DNA of 32,088 bases from an uncultured Bacteroides sp. GTDB taxonomy: Bacteria; Bacteroidota; Bacteroidia; Bacteroidales; Bacteroidaceae. The position numbers and the translations under genes were made by a program. Numbering within the stretch: position 1 is the stretch's first letter; each line of letters opens with the position of its first letter. Below are positions 9,517 through 17,910 of the stretch, in pieces. The stretch lies in the NCBI GenBank assembly GCA_946628545.1, contig CAMOWU010000033.1, positions 1 to 32,088 of the forward strand. Reading direction: 5' to 3'. The notes beneath the pieces were generated by a model. That model was not told the DNA's origin, did no database searches, and was given only the letters and a program-made list of their open reading frames with translations.

Positions 9517-9518
9517 AT

Positions 9519-9884
9519 ATGATACAGGTAGAAACCAAATTGGCAGTAGCCGACAACAGTGGCGCCCGCGAGGTGAAGTGCATCCGCGTTCTTGGCGGTA
9601 CTCGTCGCCGCTATGCCTCACTCGGCGACATCATTGTCGTGGCCATCACAAACGTGGTGCCTTCAAGCGAGTTGAAGAAAGGTACGGTATCGAAGGCTTT
9701 GATCGTACGTACCAAGAAGGAGGTACGTCGTGCAGACGGTTCCTATATCCGTTTTGACGACAATGCCGTTGTTCTTCTGAGCAACGCCAACGAAATGAGG
9801 GGAAGCCGTGTGTTCGGACCCGTGGCCCGTGAGTTGCGTGCCAAGAACATGAAGGTTGTCTCCCTCGCTACTGAGGTACTTTAA
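9519..9884 (+). CDS. rplN: 50S ribosomal protein L14 (uL14)
   Basis: 121 residues, standard length. L14 lies at the subunit interface, forms bridges with 16S rRNA and is the target of the silencing factor Rsf[28 protein letters not shown] and the ending [13 protein letters not shown] are highly conserved. The start is unambiguous. It heads the spc segment, which here follows rpsQ with no break. Confidence 0.98.
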   Translation: MIQVETKLAVADNSGAREVKCIRVLGGTRRRYASLGDIIVVAITNVVPSSELKKGTVSKALIVRTKKEVRRADGSYIRFDDNAVVLLSNANEMRGSRVFGPVARELRAKNMKVVSLATEVL

Positions 9885-9906
9885 ATTATTAATAACAGAC
9901 AACGTA

Positions 9907-10227
9907 ATGAGTAAGTTACATATCAAGAAAGGCGACACAGTTTACGTGAACTCTGGCGACGACAAGGGCAAGACCGGCAAGGTTCTGCGCGTGTTGGTGA
10001 AGGAGCAGCGTGCTGTGGTGGAGGGTGTGAACATGGTGACCAAGAGCACCAAGCCAAGCGCACAGCACCCACAAGGAGGTAGAATCACGCAGGAAGCTCC
10101 TATTCACATCTCCAATCTGAATCCGGTTGACCCAGCCACAGGCAAGGGCACTCGCATCGGCAGAAGACTCGGAGCCAATGGCAAATTAGTACGTTACGGT
10201 AAAAAGTCAGGGGAGGAAATCAAATGA
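9907..10227 (+). CDS. rplX: 50S ribosomal protein L24 (uL24)
   Basis: 106 residues. L24 is an assembly initiator of the large subunit with a KOW motif ([23 protein letters not shown]). The frame is open from 9856, but the family start [10 protein letters not shown] puts the ATG at 9907. The tail KKSGEEIK overlaps the rplE start by 4 nt (ATGA), so the two are translationally coupled. The purine-rich codons GGG GAG GAA near the end double as a Shine-Dalgarno for rplE. Confidence 0.96.
   Translation: MSKLHIKKGDTVYVNSGDDKGKTGKVLRVLVKEQRAVVEGVNMVTKSTKPSAQHPQGGRITQEAPIHISNLNPVDPATGKGTRIGRRLGANGKLVRYGKKSGEEIK
10210..10216 (+). promoter_or_regulatory. Shine-Dalgarno before rplE, inside rplX
   Basis: GGGGAGG ends 7 nt before the rplE ATG at 10224. 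It encodes the conserved Gly-Glu-Glu of the L24 tail, so it may be dictated by protein sequence rather than by initiation. Confidence 0.5.
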
Positions 10228-10778
10228 GTACAACTGCAAACCTTAAGAACGTTTACGCCGAGCAGATAGCTCCGGCACTGCAGAAGCAGTTCAATTATTC
10301 TTCTTCAATGCAGATTCCCGTGTTGAAGAAAATCGTCATCAACCAGGGTCTTGGCATGGCTACAGCCGACAAGAAGATCATCGAGGTGGCTATGAAAGAG
10401 TTGGCCACCATCACTGGTCAGAAGCCCGTTGCCACTATTTCGAAGAAGGACGTGTCGAACTTCCACCTTCGCAAGAAGATGCCTATCGGCGTGATGGTGA
10501 CTCTTCGTCGCGAGCGCATGTACGAGTTCCTTGAGAAGTTGATCCGCGTGGCTCTTCCCCGTATCCGCGACTTCAAGGGTATCGAGAGCAAGTTCGACGG
10601 CCGTGGCAACTACACCCTCGGCATCCAGGAGCAGATCATCTTCCCTGAGATCAACCTCGACCAGATTGAGAAGATCATGGGTATGAACATCACTTTCGTG
10701 ACTTCCGCCCAGACCGACGAGGAAGGTTATGCCCTTCTCAAGGCCTTTGGATTACCATTTAAGGATTCAAAAAAATAA
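10224..10778 (+). CDS. rplE: 50S ribosomal protein L5 (uL5)
   Basis: 184 residues. L5 carries 5S rRNA into the central protuberance together with L18 and touches P-site tRNA. Conserved stretches are [35 protein letters not shown] and [15 protein letters not shown]. Start overlaps the rplX stop (ATGA) and follows a GGGGAGG. Length is close to the 179 residues of E. coli. Confidence 0.97.
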   Translation: MSTTANLKNVYAEQIAPALQKQFNYSSSMQIPVLKKIVINQGLGMATADKKIIEVAMKELATITGQKPVATISKKDVSNFHLRKKMPIGVMVTLRRERMYEFLEKLIRVALPRIRDFKGIESKFDGRGNYTLGIQEQIIFPEINLDQIEKIMGMNITFVTSAQTDEEGYALLKAFGLPFKDSKK

Positions 10779-10784
10779 TCGGAT

Positions 10785-11084
10785 ATGGCAAAAGAATCAA
10801 TGAAGGCACGCGAGGTGAAGCGTGCGAAACTCGTTGCTAAGTACGCTGCCAAGCGCGCCGCCCTGAAGAAGATTGTCAACACAGGTTCTCCTGAGGAGGC
10901 ATACGAGGCCGCTCGCAAGTTGCAGTCGATACCCAAGAACGCCAACCCCATCCGCCTGCACAACCGCTGCAAGCTCACTGGTCGTCCCAGAGGCTACATG
11001 CGTCAGTTCGGCATTTCACGTATCCAGTTCCGCGAGATGGCATCAGCCGGTCTCATCCCTGGCGTGAAGAAGTCCAGCTGGTAA
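10785..11084 (+). CDS. rpsN: 30S ribosomal protein S14 (uS14), zinc-free form
   Basis: 99 residues. S14 is a late 30S head protein near the A site. The sequence [36 protein letters not shown] is diagnostic. It lacks the CxxC pairs of the short zinc form and is close in length to the E. coli C- form, about ten residues longer than Bacteroides S14 in the segment around residues 31-45. Followed by a 93-nt gap before rpsH. Confidence 0.96.
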   Translation: MAKESMKAREVKRAKLVAKYAAKRAALKKIVNTGSPEEAYEAARKLQSIPKNANPIRLHNRCKLTGRPRGYMRQFGISRIQFREMASAGLIPGVKKSSW

Positions 11085-11177
11085 GGAAGTGGGAGGATGC
11101 AGTTGATGAACAAGCACACACAACAACAAATTAATTAAATATTGTCGGGACAGTCCCGGTTAATTTAACTAAATTTT
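11085..11177 (+). promoter_or_regulatory. gap before rpsH with a small hairpin
   Basis: 93 nt without an ORF. CGGGA (11146-11150) can pair with TCCCG (11154-11158) around a CAG loop, followed by an AT-rich run into the rpsH start. No TAnnTTTG box is seen. It may be a control or processing site splitting the spc segment; support is limited to the hairpin. Confidence 0.3.
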
Positions 11178-11573
11178 ATGACAGATCCAATAGCAGATTA
11201 TCTGACGAGGTTGAGAAACGCCATCATGGCCAAGCACCGTGTGGTGGAGATTCCTGCCTCAAATTTGAAGAAAGAGATCACCAAGATCCTTTTCGACAAA
11301 GGATATGTACTGAACTACAAGTTCGTGGACGATGGTCCACAGGGCACCATCAAGGTGGCTCTGAAGTACGATCCAGTGACAAAGACCAATGCCATCCGGT
11401 CTTTGAAACGCGTGTCGCGTCCAGGTCTCCGCAAGTACGCTGGATACAAAGACATGCCGAGAGTTATTAACGGATTAGGTATAGCCATTTTATCTACATC
11501 CAAAGGTGTAATGACAGACAAAGAGGCCAAGGACCAGAAGATTGGTGGCGAGGTGCTTTGTTATGTGTACTAA
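11178..11573 (+). CDS. rpsH: 30S ribosomal protein S8 (uS8)
   Basis: 131 residues, standard length. S8 binds the central domain of 16S rRNA at h21 and is essential for assembly. In E. coli it also represses the spc mRNA near rplE; no copy of that target is obvious here. MTDPIADYLTRLRNAI and the ending STSKGVMTDKEAKDQKIGGEVLCYVY are typical. The stop is 4 nt before the Shine-Dalgarno of rplF. Confidence 0.97.
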   Translation: MTDPIADYLTRLRNAIMAKHRVVEIPASNLKKEITKILFDKGYVLNYKFVDDGPQGTIKVALKYDPVTKTNAIRSLKRVSRPGLRKYAGYKDMPRVINGLGIAILSTSKGVMTDKEAKDQKIGGEVLCYVY

Positions 11574-11577
11574 TAGA

Positions 11578-11583
11578 GGGAGG
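11578..11583 (+). promoter_or_regulatory. Shine-Dalgarno before rplF
   Basis: GGGAGG ends 7 nt before the ATG at 11591 and lies in the 17-nt gap after rpsH, so it is not forced by coding. The frame of rplF is open further up to 11558; this site decides for 11591. Confidence 0.75.
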
Positions 11584-11590
11584 ATTTATA

Positions 11591-12160
11591 ATGTCTAGAA
11601 TTGGTAAGTTGCCTATTAGTATTCCTGCAGGAGTGACCATCACTCATAAGGATGACATTGTAACAGTGAAAGGTCCCAAGGGTGAGCTTTGCCAGCATGT
11701 GGACCCATCAATCAAGGTGACCATCGAAGACGGTCATGTGAGCCTTGAGGAGAATACAGAGATGATGGCTGACAACCCCAAGCAGCGTCACGCTTTCCAC
11801 GGTCTTTACCGTGCTCTGCTCCACAACATGGTAGTAGGTGTGAGCGAAGGTTTCAAGCAGACCCTTCAGCTGGTTGGTGTTGGTTACCGTGTGTCCAACA
11901 CAGGTAATGTTCTTGAATTCTCGCTTGGTTACTCCCACGCCATCTACTTCGAGCTTCCCAAGGAAGTGAAGGTGGAGACGAAGATGGAGCGCAACCAGGA
12001 TCCTCTCGTGATGCTCGAGTCATGCGACAAGCAGCTTCTCGGGCAGATATGCGCCAAAATCCGCTCATTCCGCAAGCCTGAGCCATACAAGGGCAAGGGT
12101 ATTCGCTTCCAGGGCGAGGTTGTAAGAAGGAAGTCGGGCAAGTCAGCAAGTGCTAAGTAA
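11591..12160 (+). CDS. rplF: 50S ribosomal protein L6 (uL6)
   Basis: 189 residues. L6 lies at the factor-binding site near the sarcin-ricin loop and is needed for EF-G and EF-Tu action. MSRIGKLPISIPAGV at the start and PEPYKGKGIRFQGEVVRRKSGKSA at the end are diagnostic. An upstream start at 11558 would add 11 residues that L6 proteins lack and would overlap rpsH; the ATG at 11591 has a good Shine-Dalgarno. Confidence 0.97.
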   Translation: MSRIGKLPISIPAGVTITHKDDIVTVKGPKGELCQHVDPSIKVTIEDGHVSLEENTEMMADNPKQRHAFHGLYRALLHNMVVGVSEGFKQTLQLVGVGYRVSNTGNVLEFSLGYSHAIYFELPKEVKVETKMERNQDPLVMLESCDKQLLGQICAKIRSFRKPEPYKGKGIRFQGEVVRRKSGKSASAK

Positions 12161-12179
12161 TTTTTAATTTGTACGAGTT

Positions 12180-12596
12180 ATGATAACAAAGATAGAAAGA
12201 CGTATTAAAATCAAGCACAGAGTACGTAACAAGGTATCTGGTACAGCTGAACGTCCACGCCTGAGTGTTTTCCGCAGCAACAAACAGATTTACGCGCAGA
12301 TCATTGACGACAGCTATGTGAATAAGGAGCACCCTTTCACCAAGCGTGTGGTCAAGAAGGGCAAGACCATCCTCGTAGAGGACTATCCTCTGGGCAAGAC
12401 CATCGTATCCGCTTCCTCTTTGGGCATGGAGAAGATGTCGAAGTCTGAGCAGTCCGTTAAGGTTGGCGAGCTGATCGCAAAGAAGGCCATCGAGGCCGGT
12501 GTGACCAAGGTGGTATTCGACCGCAACGGTTATTTGTTCCATGGCAGAGTGAAGCAGTTGGCCGACGCTGCCCGTAATGGTGGACTTGTATTCTAA
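12180..12596 (+). CDS. rplR: 50S ribosomal protein L18 (uL18) with an internal insertion
   Basis: 138 residues, against about 114-117 in Bacteroides and E. coli. L18 binds 5S rRNA and brings it into the central protuberance with L5. The N-terminus ([14 protein letters not shown]), [18 protein letters not shown] and the end [28 protein letters not shown] are normal. Between IIDD (to residue 44) and GKTIVSASS (from 72) lies an extra, lysine-rich and aromatic segment of about 26 residues that replaces a short turn. Coding appears intact, with no frameshift. No Shine-Dalgarno. Confidence 0.95.
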   Translation: MITKIERRIKIKHRVRNKVSGTAERPRLSVFRSNKQIYAQIIDDSYVNKEHPFTKRVVKKGKTILVEDYPLGKTIVSASSLGMEKMSKSEQSVKVGELIAKKAIEAGVTKVVFDRNGYLFHGRVKQLADAARNGGLVF

Positions 12597-12613
12597 TAAA
12601 TCAAACAAAGATT

Positions 12614-13123
12614 ATGGTTAATAGAGCAAAGATAGAAAACCCTGAGGAGCTGAAGGACAGACTTGTGGCTCTGAATCGTGTGACTAAGGTCACCAAGGGT
12701 GGTCGTACCTTCACTTTCGCCGCCATCGTGGTGGTAGGCAACGGTAAAGGCGTGATAGGCTACGGCCTGGGTAAGGCCGGTGAAGTGACAGCCGCCATCG
12801 CCAAGGGTACAGAGGCCGCTAAGAAGAATCTTTTCAGTGTGCCAGTGCTCAAGGGCACCGTACCCCATGAGGCCACAGCCAAGTTCGGTGGTGCACGTGT
12901 ATTGGTGATGCCAGCCAGCGCCGGTACCGGTGTAGTGGCAGGTGGTGCCATGCGCGCCGTGTTCGAGAGTATAGGTATCACAGACGTACTTGCAAAGTCT
13001 AAGGGTTCGTCCAACCCTCACAACCTGGTGAAGGCCACGATAGAGGCATTGTCTTCTATGCGCGACGCCAAGACTATCGCAGCCGCACGTGGTGTGGATT
13101 TGAATAAAGTATTTAGAGGATAG
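12614..13123 (+). CDS. rpsE: 30S ribosomal protein S5 (uS5)
   Basis: 169 residues. S5 helps maintain decoding fidelity and, with S3 and S4, forms the mRNA entry. The N-terminal double-stranded RNA-binding-like domain has [33 protein letters not shown] and the C-terminal part [25 protein letters not shown]. Both are standard. Its TAG stop overlaps the Shine-Dalgarno of rpmD. Confidence 0.97.
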   Translation: MVNRAKIENPEELKDRLVALNRVTKVTKGGRTFTFAAIVVVGNGKGVIGYGLGKAGEVTAAIAKGTEAAKKNLFSVPVLKGTVPHEATAKFGGARVLVMPASAGTGVVAGGAMRAVFESIGITDVLAKSKGSSNPHNLVKATIEALSSMRDAKTIAAARGVDLNKVFRG

Positions 13124-13128
13124 GAGGT
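13122..13128 (+). promoter_or_regulatory. consensus Shine-Dalgarno before rpmD
   Basis: AGGAGGT begins inside the rpsE stop codon and its GGAGG core ends 8 nt before the ATG at 13136. A full consensus site, rare in this phylum; it also supports the start of the very short rpmD gene. Confidence 0.8.
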
Positions 13129-13135
13129 ATCATTC

Positions 13136-13312
13136 ATGGCAAAGATAACAATCAAACAAGTGAAGAGCCGCAACAACCGCCCCATGGACCAGAAGCGCAC
13201 GCTCGAGGCCCTCGGTCTGGGCAGGATAGGCAGCGTGAGTGAGCATGAGGATACTCCTTCATTGCGCGGCATGATCAACAAGGTGAGCCACCTGGTAGAG
13301 ATCATCGGATAA
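13136..13312 (+). CDS. rpmD: 50S ribosomal protein L30 (uL30)
   Basis: 58 residues, normal for this small protein. The translation begins MAKITIKQVKSRNNRP, followed by QKRTLEALGLGRI, the family signature, then EHEDTPSLRGMINKVSHLVEIIG. L30 sits on the solvent side of the large subunit near 5S rRNA. It lies exactly where the spc order predicts, between rpsE and rplO, and has a consensus Shine-Dalgarno. Confidence 0.95.
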   Translation: MAKITIKQVKSRNNRPMDQKRTLEALGLGRIGSVSEHEDTPSLRGMINKVSHLVEIIG

Positions 13313-13347
13313 TGTGAATCGTTTAAAATCATTAAACAGCGTAAACA

Positions 13348-13794
13348 ATGGAATTACATAATTTGACTCCGGCTGCAGGCTCCAACAAGAAAGGTAAGAG
13401 AGTAGGTCGTGGTTACGGCTCTGGCAAGGGTCGCACCTCTACTCGCGGTCACAAGGGTGCCAAGGCAAGGTCCGGTTACAAGAAGAAGATTGGTTTCGAA
13501 GGTGGACAGATGCCGCTTCAGCGCCGTGTGCCTAAGTTCGGTTTCCAGAACATCAACCGCATCGAGTACAGAGCAGTCAATGTTGACGTACTTGAGAAGA
13601 TTGCTACCGACAAGGGCTTGACTAAGATCACTGTTGCCGACATCATCAACGCCGGTTACGCACGCAAGGGCGAACTGGTGAAGGTGCTGGCTAAAGGCGA
13701 GCTCAACACAAAGATCGACGTAGAGGCCAATGCCTTCTCCAAGAAGGCTGAGGAAGCCATCACAAGTAAAGGCGGTAATGTTGTAAAACTTTAA
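13348..13794 (+). CDS. rplO: 50S ribosomal protein L15 (uL15)
   Basis: 148 residues. L15 is a late assembly protein whose long glycine- and arginine-rich N-terminal arm (KKGKRVGRGYGSGKGRTSTRGHKGAKARSG) threads into 23S rRNA; a globular domain follows. Length and order are normal. secY starts 6 nt after its stop, the usual coupling of a ribosomal gene to the translocon. Confidence 0.97.
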   Translation: MELHNLTPAAGSNKKGKRVGRGYGSGKGRTSTRGHKGAKARSGYKKKIGFEGGQMPLQRRVPKFGFQNINRIEYRAVNVDVLEKIATDKGLTKITVADIINAGYARKGELVKVLAKGELNTKIDVEANAFSKKAEEAITSKGGNVVKL

Positions 13795-13800
13795 TCAGTC

Positions 13801-15177
13801 ATGGGAAAAGCTATAGACAAGCTTAAGAACATCAAGATCGTAAGGGTCCTGAGAAACATCTGGAGTGTGGAGGATTTGCGTCAGCGCATCCTCGTCACTC
13901 TGTTGTTTGTCGCCATCTATCGTTTTGGTTCTTTCGTTGTGCTGCCCGGTATCGACACCGCCCAGCTTGAGGAACTGAGCAATCAGACCAAGACAGGCCT
14001 TCTCTCCCTTCTCGACATGTTCTCTGGCGGCGCGTTCTCCAAGGCGTCTATATTCGCCCTTGGAATCATGCCCTACATCTCTGCTTCCATCGTGATGCAG
14101 TTGCTGGGCATCGCTGTCCCCTATTTCCAGAAGATGCAGCGTGAGGGTGAAAGTGGTAGAAGGAAGATGAACCAGTACACTCGTTATCTGACTGTGCTTA
14201 TTCTTCTCTTCCAGGCTCCCGCTTATCTGATCAACCTCCGCATGCAAACCAATGGCCAGGCCTTGAGCGCTGGTCTGAACTGGACAGTGTTCCTTATCAC
14301 CTCCACCATTATCCTCGCTGCCGGCAGCATGTTCATCCTGTGGCTTGGCGAGCGCATCACCGACAAGGGTATTGGTAATGGAGTGTCTCTGATCATCATG
14401 GTGGGTATCATCGCCCGCTTCCCACAGGCTGTGACTCAGGAGTTCATCTCCCGTTTCGGCGCCGCCCAGGGTGGTTTGGTGATGTTCCTGCTTGAAATAG
14501 TGGCGTTGCTTGCTGTGATCGCAGCCGCAGTGCTTCTGGTACAGGGTGTGCGCAAGGTGCCCGTACAGTACGCCAAGCGTATTGTCGGCAACCATCAGGT
14601 TGTCGGTGGTGCTCGCCAGTACATCCCCCTCAAGCCCTATGCTGCCAACGTGATGCCAATCATCTTCGCACAGGCAATCATGTTCATCCCCATCACTTTC
14701 GTAGGTTTCATGGCCGGTGGCAATACCAGCTCCACATTGCAGAAGCTGATTGACACTCAGAGTGGACTCTACAACGTGATCTTCGCTGCTTTGATTATCC
14801 TCTTCACTTATCTGTACACGGCAATTACTATCAACCCCGTGCAGATGGCTGAGGACATGAAGCGCAACAACGGTTTCATCCCTGGAGTGAAGCCAGGCAA
14901 GGACACTGCCAACTACCTCGACACCATCATGTCGAGAATCACGTTGCCAGGTGCTCTTTTCCTCGCCTTGCTTGCCGTACTGCCCGCTTTCGCCGGCCTG
15001 TTCGGTATCCAGCGTGAGTTCGCTCAGTTCTTTGGTGGTACATCGCTGCTCATCCTCGTGGGTGTGGTACTCGACACCCTCCAGCAGATCGAGAGTCATC
15101 TTCTGATGCGTCATTACGACGGTCTTCTCTCGACTGGTCGTGTCAGGGGCGAGCATGCAGAGATGTCGGCTTATTAA
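13801..15177 (+). CDS. secY: preprotein translocase subunit SecY
   Basis: 458 residues with about ten hydrophobic segments. SecY forms the inner-membrane channel through which SecA or the ribosome pushes proteins. Recognisable parts: the first membrane segment after WSVEDLRQRILVTLLFVAIYRFGS, the plug region FSGGAFSKASIFALGIMPYISAS, the ribosome/SecA contact loop KRIVGNHQVVGGARQYIPLK, and the C-terminal FGGTSLLILVGVVLDTLQQIESHLLMRHYDG. It is about 12 residues longer than Bacteroides SecY at the N-terminus. It supplies the export route for the secreted hydrolase and lipoprotein found later in the window. Confidence 0.97.
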   Translation: MGKAIDKLKNIKIVRVLRNIWSVEDLRQRILVTLLFVAIYRFGSFVVLPGIDTAQLEELSNQTKTGLLSLLDMFSGGAFSKASIFALGIMPYISASIVMQLLGIAVPYFQKMQREGESGRRKMNQYTRYLTVLILLFQAPAYLINLRMQTNGQALSAGLNWTVFLITSTIILAAGSMFILWLGERITDKGIGNGVSLIIMVGIIARFPQAVTQEFISRFGAAQGGLVMFLLEIVALLAVIAAAVLLVQGVRKVPVQYAKRIVGNHQVVGGARQYIPLKPYAANVMPIIFAQAIMFIPITFVGFMAGGNTSSTLQKLIDTQSGLYNVIFAALIILFTYLYTAITINPVQMAEDMKRNNGFIPGVKPGKDTANYLDTIMSRITLPGALFLALLAVLPAFAGLFGIQREFAQFFGGTSLLILVGVVLDTLQQIESHLLMRHYDGLLSTGRVRGEHAEMSAY

Positions 15178-15192
15178 AGCTGTGCTATTGTG

Positions 15193-15987
15193 ATGGTGTA
15201 TCTCAAGACAGATGATGAGATAGAGCTGATGCGCCAGGCAAACCTCTTGGTCGGAAAGACTTTGGCCGAAGTGGCCAAAGTTATCCGCCCGGGAGTGACG
15301 ACCCGCCAGCTCGACCGTTTGGCCGACGAGTTCATCCGCGACAACGGTGCCGTGCCTACTTTCAAGGGCTTTCCCAATCCTCAAGGCATGCCTTTTCCAG
15401 CAAGCATCTGCACCAGTGTGAACCATCAGGTTGTGCATGGCATTCCCAACGACACCCCTCTTGAGGAGGGCGACATCGTCTCGGTGGATTGCGGCACATT
15501 GCTCAACGGGTTCTGTGGCGACTCCTGCTACACCTTTGCGGTGGGAGAAGTATCAGACGAGGTTCGTCAGCTGATGCGTGTGACGAAGGAGGCTCTTTAC
15601 AAGGGAATCGAGCAAGCTGTTGCCGGTCATCGCATCGGTGATATAGGCAACGCTGTTCAAAGCCATTGCGAGCAATACGGTTACGGTGTAGTCCGCGAGT
15701 TTGTAGGCCATGGTATCGGCCACGACATGCACGAGGACCCACAGGTCCCCAACTACGGTCGCCAGGGCAGTGGCAAGATGCTGAAGGAAGGCCTTTGCAT
15801 CGCCATCGAGCCCATGATTACGATGGGCACCCGCGAGATTTACATGCAGGAAGACCACTGGGGAATCATCACCCGCGACAACAAGCCCGCATGTCACTAC
15901 GAGCACACGATAGCCGTTCGCAAGGGCAAGGCCGACATCCTCTCATCCTTTGATGAAATCGAGAATATACTGAACAATAAAAACTGA
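15193..15987 (+). CDS. map: type I methionine aminopeptidase
   Basis: 264 residues. The enzyme removes the N-terminal methionine from new proteins with a two-metal site. Metal ligands of the family are visible: Asp in VSVDCG, Asp in FCGDSCYTF, His in FVGHGIGHDMHEDP, Glu in CIAIEPMI and Glu in HYEHTIAV; the substrate-binding His is in SVNHQVVHG. No N-terminal zinc-finger extension. ATG 15193 is preferred over the GTG at 15190 because the family begins M(V/I)xLKTxDEIELM. Placed between secY and infA as in other Bacteroidales. Confidence 0.97.
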   Translation: MVYLKTDDEIELMRQANLLVGKTLAEVAKVIRPGVTTRQLDRLADEFIRDNGAVPTFKGFPNPQGMPFPASICTSVNHQVVHGIPNDTPLEEGDIVSVDCGTLLNGFCGDSCYTFAVGEVSDEVRQLMRVTKEALYKGIEQAVAGHRIGDIGNAVQSHCEQYGYGVVREFVGHGIGHDMHEDPQVPNYGRQGSGKMLKEGLCIAIEPMITMGTREIYMQEDHWGIITRDNKPACHYEHTIAVRKGKADILSSFDEIENILNNKN

Positions 15988-15990
15988 TTT

Positions 15991-16209
15991 ATGGCAAAGC
16001 AAGCGTCAATAGAGCAAGACGGAACCATTGTTGAGGCATTGTCGAATGCGATGTTCCGTGTGGAACTGGAGAACGGCCATCCCATCACGGCCCACATCTC
16101 CGGCAAGATGAGAATGCATTACATCAAGATCCTCCCAGGCGACAAGGTGCGTGTTGAGATGTCGCCTTACGACCTGTCGAAGGGTAGAATCGTCTTCAGG
16201 TATAAATAA
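15991..16209 (+). CDS. infA: translation initiation factor IF-1
   Basis: 72 residues, the standard size. IF-1 blocks the A site of the 30S subunit during initiation and aids IF-2 and IF-3. Single S1-like OB domain: [65 protein letters not shown] follows the family throughout. Three nt after map, 11 nt before rpmJ. The surrounding spacing suggests one message. Confidence 0.97.
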   Translation: MAKQASIEQDGTIVEALSNAMFRVELENGHPITAHISGKMRMHYIKILPGDKVRVEMSPYDLSKGRIVFRYK

Positions 16210-16220
16210 CAAAAAGATAT

Positions 16221-16337
16221 ATGAAAACAAGAGCATCATTAAAGAAGCGCACACCCGACTGCGTGATTGTTCGTCGCAAGGGTCGCCTTTTTGTAATTAA
16301 TAAGAAGAATCCCAAGTACAAGATGCGTCAGGGCTAA
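16221..16337 (+). CDS. rpmJ: 50S ribosomal protein L36 (bL36), zinc-free form
   Basis: 38 residues, the normal full length of the smallest ribosomal protein. It begins [14 protein letters not shown] and ends [13 protein letters not shown]36 sits in the large subunit near the factor-binding side. Only one cysteine (Cys14) remains of the usual three Cys and one His, so it cannot hold zinc in the standard way. Located between infA and rpsM as expected. Confidence 0.95.
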   Translation: MKTRASLKKRTPDCVIVRRKGRLFVINKKNPKYKMRQG

Positions 16338-16370
16338 TTCTTTTGATTGAATCAAGCAAAAAACTAAAAT

Positions 16371-16751
16371 ATGGCAATAAGAATTGTTGGTGTAGATCTC
16401 CCGCAGAACAAACGTGGAGAAATTGCGTTGACCTACATTTACGGTATAGGACGCAGCAGCGCCGGTAAGATCCTTGAGAAGGCCGGTGTTGACAAGGACA
16501 TTAAAGTGAAGGACTGGAGCGACGAACAGGCCGGTAAGATCCGTGAGGTAATCGGTGCCGAATACAAGGTAGAAGGTGATCTTCGTTCCGAGATCCAGAT
16601 GAACATCAAGCGTCTGATGGATATCGGATGCTACCGTGGCATCCGCCATCGTCTCGGTCTGCCAGTGCGTGGCCAGAGCACAAAGAACAATGCTCGTACT
16701 CGTAAGGGTAAGAAGAAAACAGTTGCAAACAAGAAAAAAGCTACTAAATAA
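16371..16751 (+). CDS. rpsM: 30S ribosomal protein S13 (uS13)
   Basis: 126 residues. S13 is a 30S head protein forming bridges B1a/B1b to the large subunit and touching P-site t[30 protein letters not shown], the helix-two-turn-helix region and the basic tail [30 protein letters not shown] are typical. First gene of the alpha segment. The gap upstream (33 nt) is too short for a control region of the E. coli alpha type. Confidence 0.97.
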   Translation: MAIRIVGVDLPQNKRGEIALTYIYGIGRSSAGKILEKAGVDKDIKVKDWSDEQAGKIREVIGAEYKVEGDLRSEIQMNIKRLMDIGCYRGIRHRLGLPVRGQSTKNNARTRKGKKKTVANKKKATK

Positions 16752-16757
16752 TCGATT

Positions 16758-17147
16758 ATGGCTAAGAAAACAGTTCAAGCTAAGAAAAGAGTCGTTAAGG
16801 TTGGTGCCCAGGGCCAGTTGCATGTGCATTCTTCTTTCAACAACGTCATCGTGTCATTGGCCAACAGCGAGGGTCAGATCATCTCTTGGTCTTCAGCAGG
16901 TAAGATGGGCTTCCGTGGTTCGAAGAAGAACACTCCCTATGCTGCCCAGATGGCGGCTCAGGATTGCGGTAAGGTTGCTTACGACCTCGGCCTGAGAAAG
17001 GTCGTGGCTTACGTCAAGGGTCCGGGCAACGGACGTGAGGCAGCTATTCGTGGCGTCCACGGTTGTGGTATCGAGGTGACAGAGATCATCGACGTGACTC
17101 CACTTCCACACAATGGATGTCGTCCACCTAAGAGAAGAAGAGTATAA
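16758..17147 (+). CDS. rpsK: 30S ribosomal protein S11 (uS11)
   Basis: 129 residues. S11 is in the 30S platform near the mRNA exit. A basic N-terminal extension ([13 protein letters not shown]) precedes the conserved [27 protein letters not shown] and the C-terminus [18 protein letters not shown] are invariant-like. Six nt after rpsM. A 146-nt gap follows, the longest within the alpha segment. Confidence 0.97.
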   Translation: MAKKTVQAKKRVVKVGAQGQLHVHSSFNNVIVSLANSEGQIISWSSAGKMGFRGSKKNTPYAAQMAAQDCGKVAYDLGLRKVVAYVKGPGNGREAAIRGVHGCGIEVTEIIDVTPLPHNGCRPPKRRRV

Positions 17148-17293
17148 TCAATCACAATTCCGACGTCTCCAGTCCATCCCTTCAGTTCGGTGTCCGATTT
17201 TGGATGTATCTTTTCCTTTCTACATCCGCTGCTGTAAGGACAACGGCTGGTGAGGTGAGACGCTGAGATGTCACAAAAAACAAGGACAATAAT
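17148..17293 (+). promoter_or_regulatory. structured rpsD leader, possible S4 control element
   Basis: 146 nt without an ORF. GGATGTA (17202-17208) pairs with TACATCC (17221-17227) around a pyrimidine-rich loop. CGTCTC (17164-17169) can pair with GAGACG (17257-17262) to close the whole region, and CCAG near 17169-17172 can pair with CTGG at 17247-17250. S4 autoregulates its own mRNA in other bacteria through leader structures, so this is a sensible candidate. No TAnnTTTG promoter box is evident. Confidence 0.45.
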
Positions 17294-17899
17294 ATGGCAA
17301 GATATACAGGACCTAAGACAAGGATTTCACGCCGTTTCGGTGAGGCTATTTACGGTCCAGACAAGGTTCTTGAGAAGCGTAATTTCGCACCAGGTCAGCA
17401 TGGTAGGGATCGTCGCAGAAAGACTTCTGAGTATGGTCTGATGTTGGCTGAGAAGCAGAAGGCTAAATATACTTATGGTGTGCTGGAGAAGCAGTTCCGT
17501 ATTCTCTTCGAGAAGGCATCAAGAAAAGACGGAGTGACTGGTGAAGTGCTCCTTCAGATGCTGGAGAGCCGTCTCGACAACGTTGTTTACCGTCTGGGCA
17601 TCGCTCCCACTCGTGCAGCTGCCCGTCAGCTTGTCAACCACAAGCACATCACTGTTGATGGCAAGGTAGTAGGCATCCCTTCCTATTCAGTAACTCCAGG
17701 TCAGGTGGTTGCAGTTCGCGAGAAGTCTAAGAGCCTCGAGGTTGTTGAGGCATCTCTGGCAGGCTTCAACCACAGCAAGTACCCATGGATTGAATGGGAC
17801 GAGAACGTCAAGGGTGGCAAGTTGCTTCACCTTCCTGAGCGTGAAAGTATTCCTGAGAATATTAAAGAACAAATGATAGTCGAGTTGTACTCTAAATAA
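17294..17899 (+). CDS. rpsD: 30S ribosomal protein S4 (uS4)
   Basis: 201 residues. S4 starts assembly of the 5' domain of 16S rRNA, guards decoding fidelity and in several bacteria represses its own message. [21 protein letters not shown] and [21 protein letters not shown] start the protein; the S4 RNA-binding domain is at about residues 92-155 ([31 protein letters not shown]). No cysteine zinc ligands, so the C- form. It follows a possible leader element and precedes rpoA by 11 nt. Confidence 0.97.
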   Translation: MARYTGPKTRISRRFGEAIYGPDKVLEKRNFAPGQHGRDRRRKTSEYGLMLAEKQKAKYTYGVLEKQFRILFEKASRKDGVTGEVLLQMLESRLDNVVYRLGIAPTRAAARQLVNHKHITVDGKVVGIPSYSVTPGQVVAVREKSKSLEVVEASLAGFNHSKYPWIEWDENVKGGKLLHLPERESIPENIKEQMIVELYSK

Positions 17900-17910
17900 T
17901 AAAATTTAAC

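Noticed and set aside
13795-15438. 547-codon open frame on the minus strand opposite secY and map
   Set aside because: It is the antisense of two clear, conserved genes; its His/Glu/Asp-rich translation is a codon-bias shadow.
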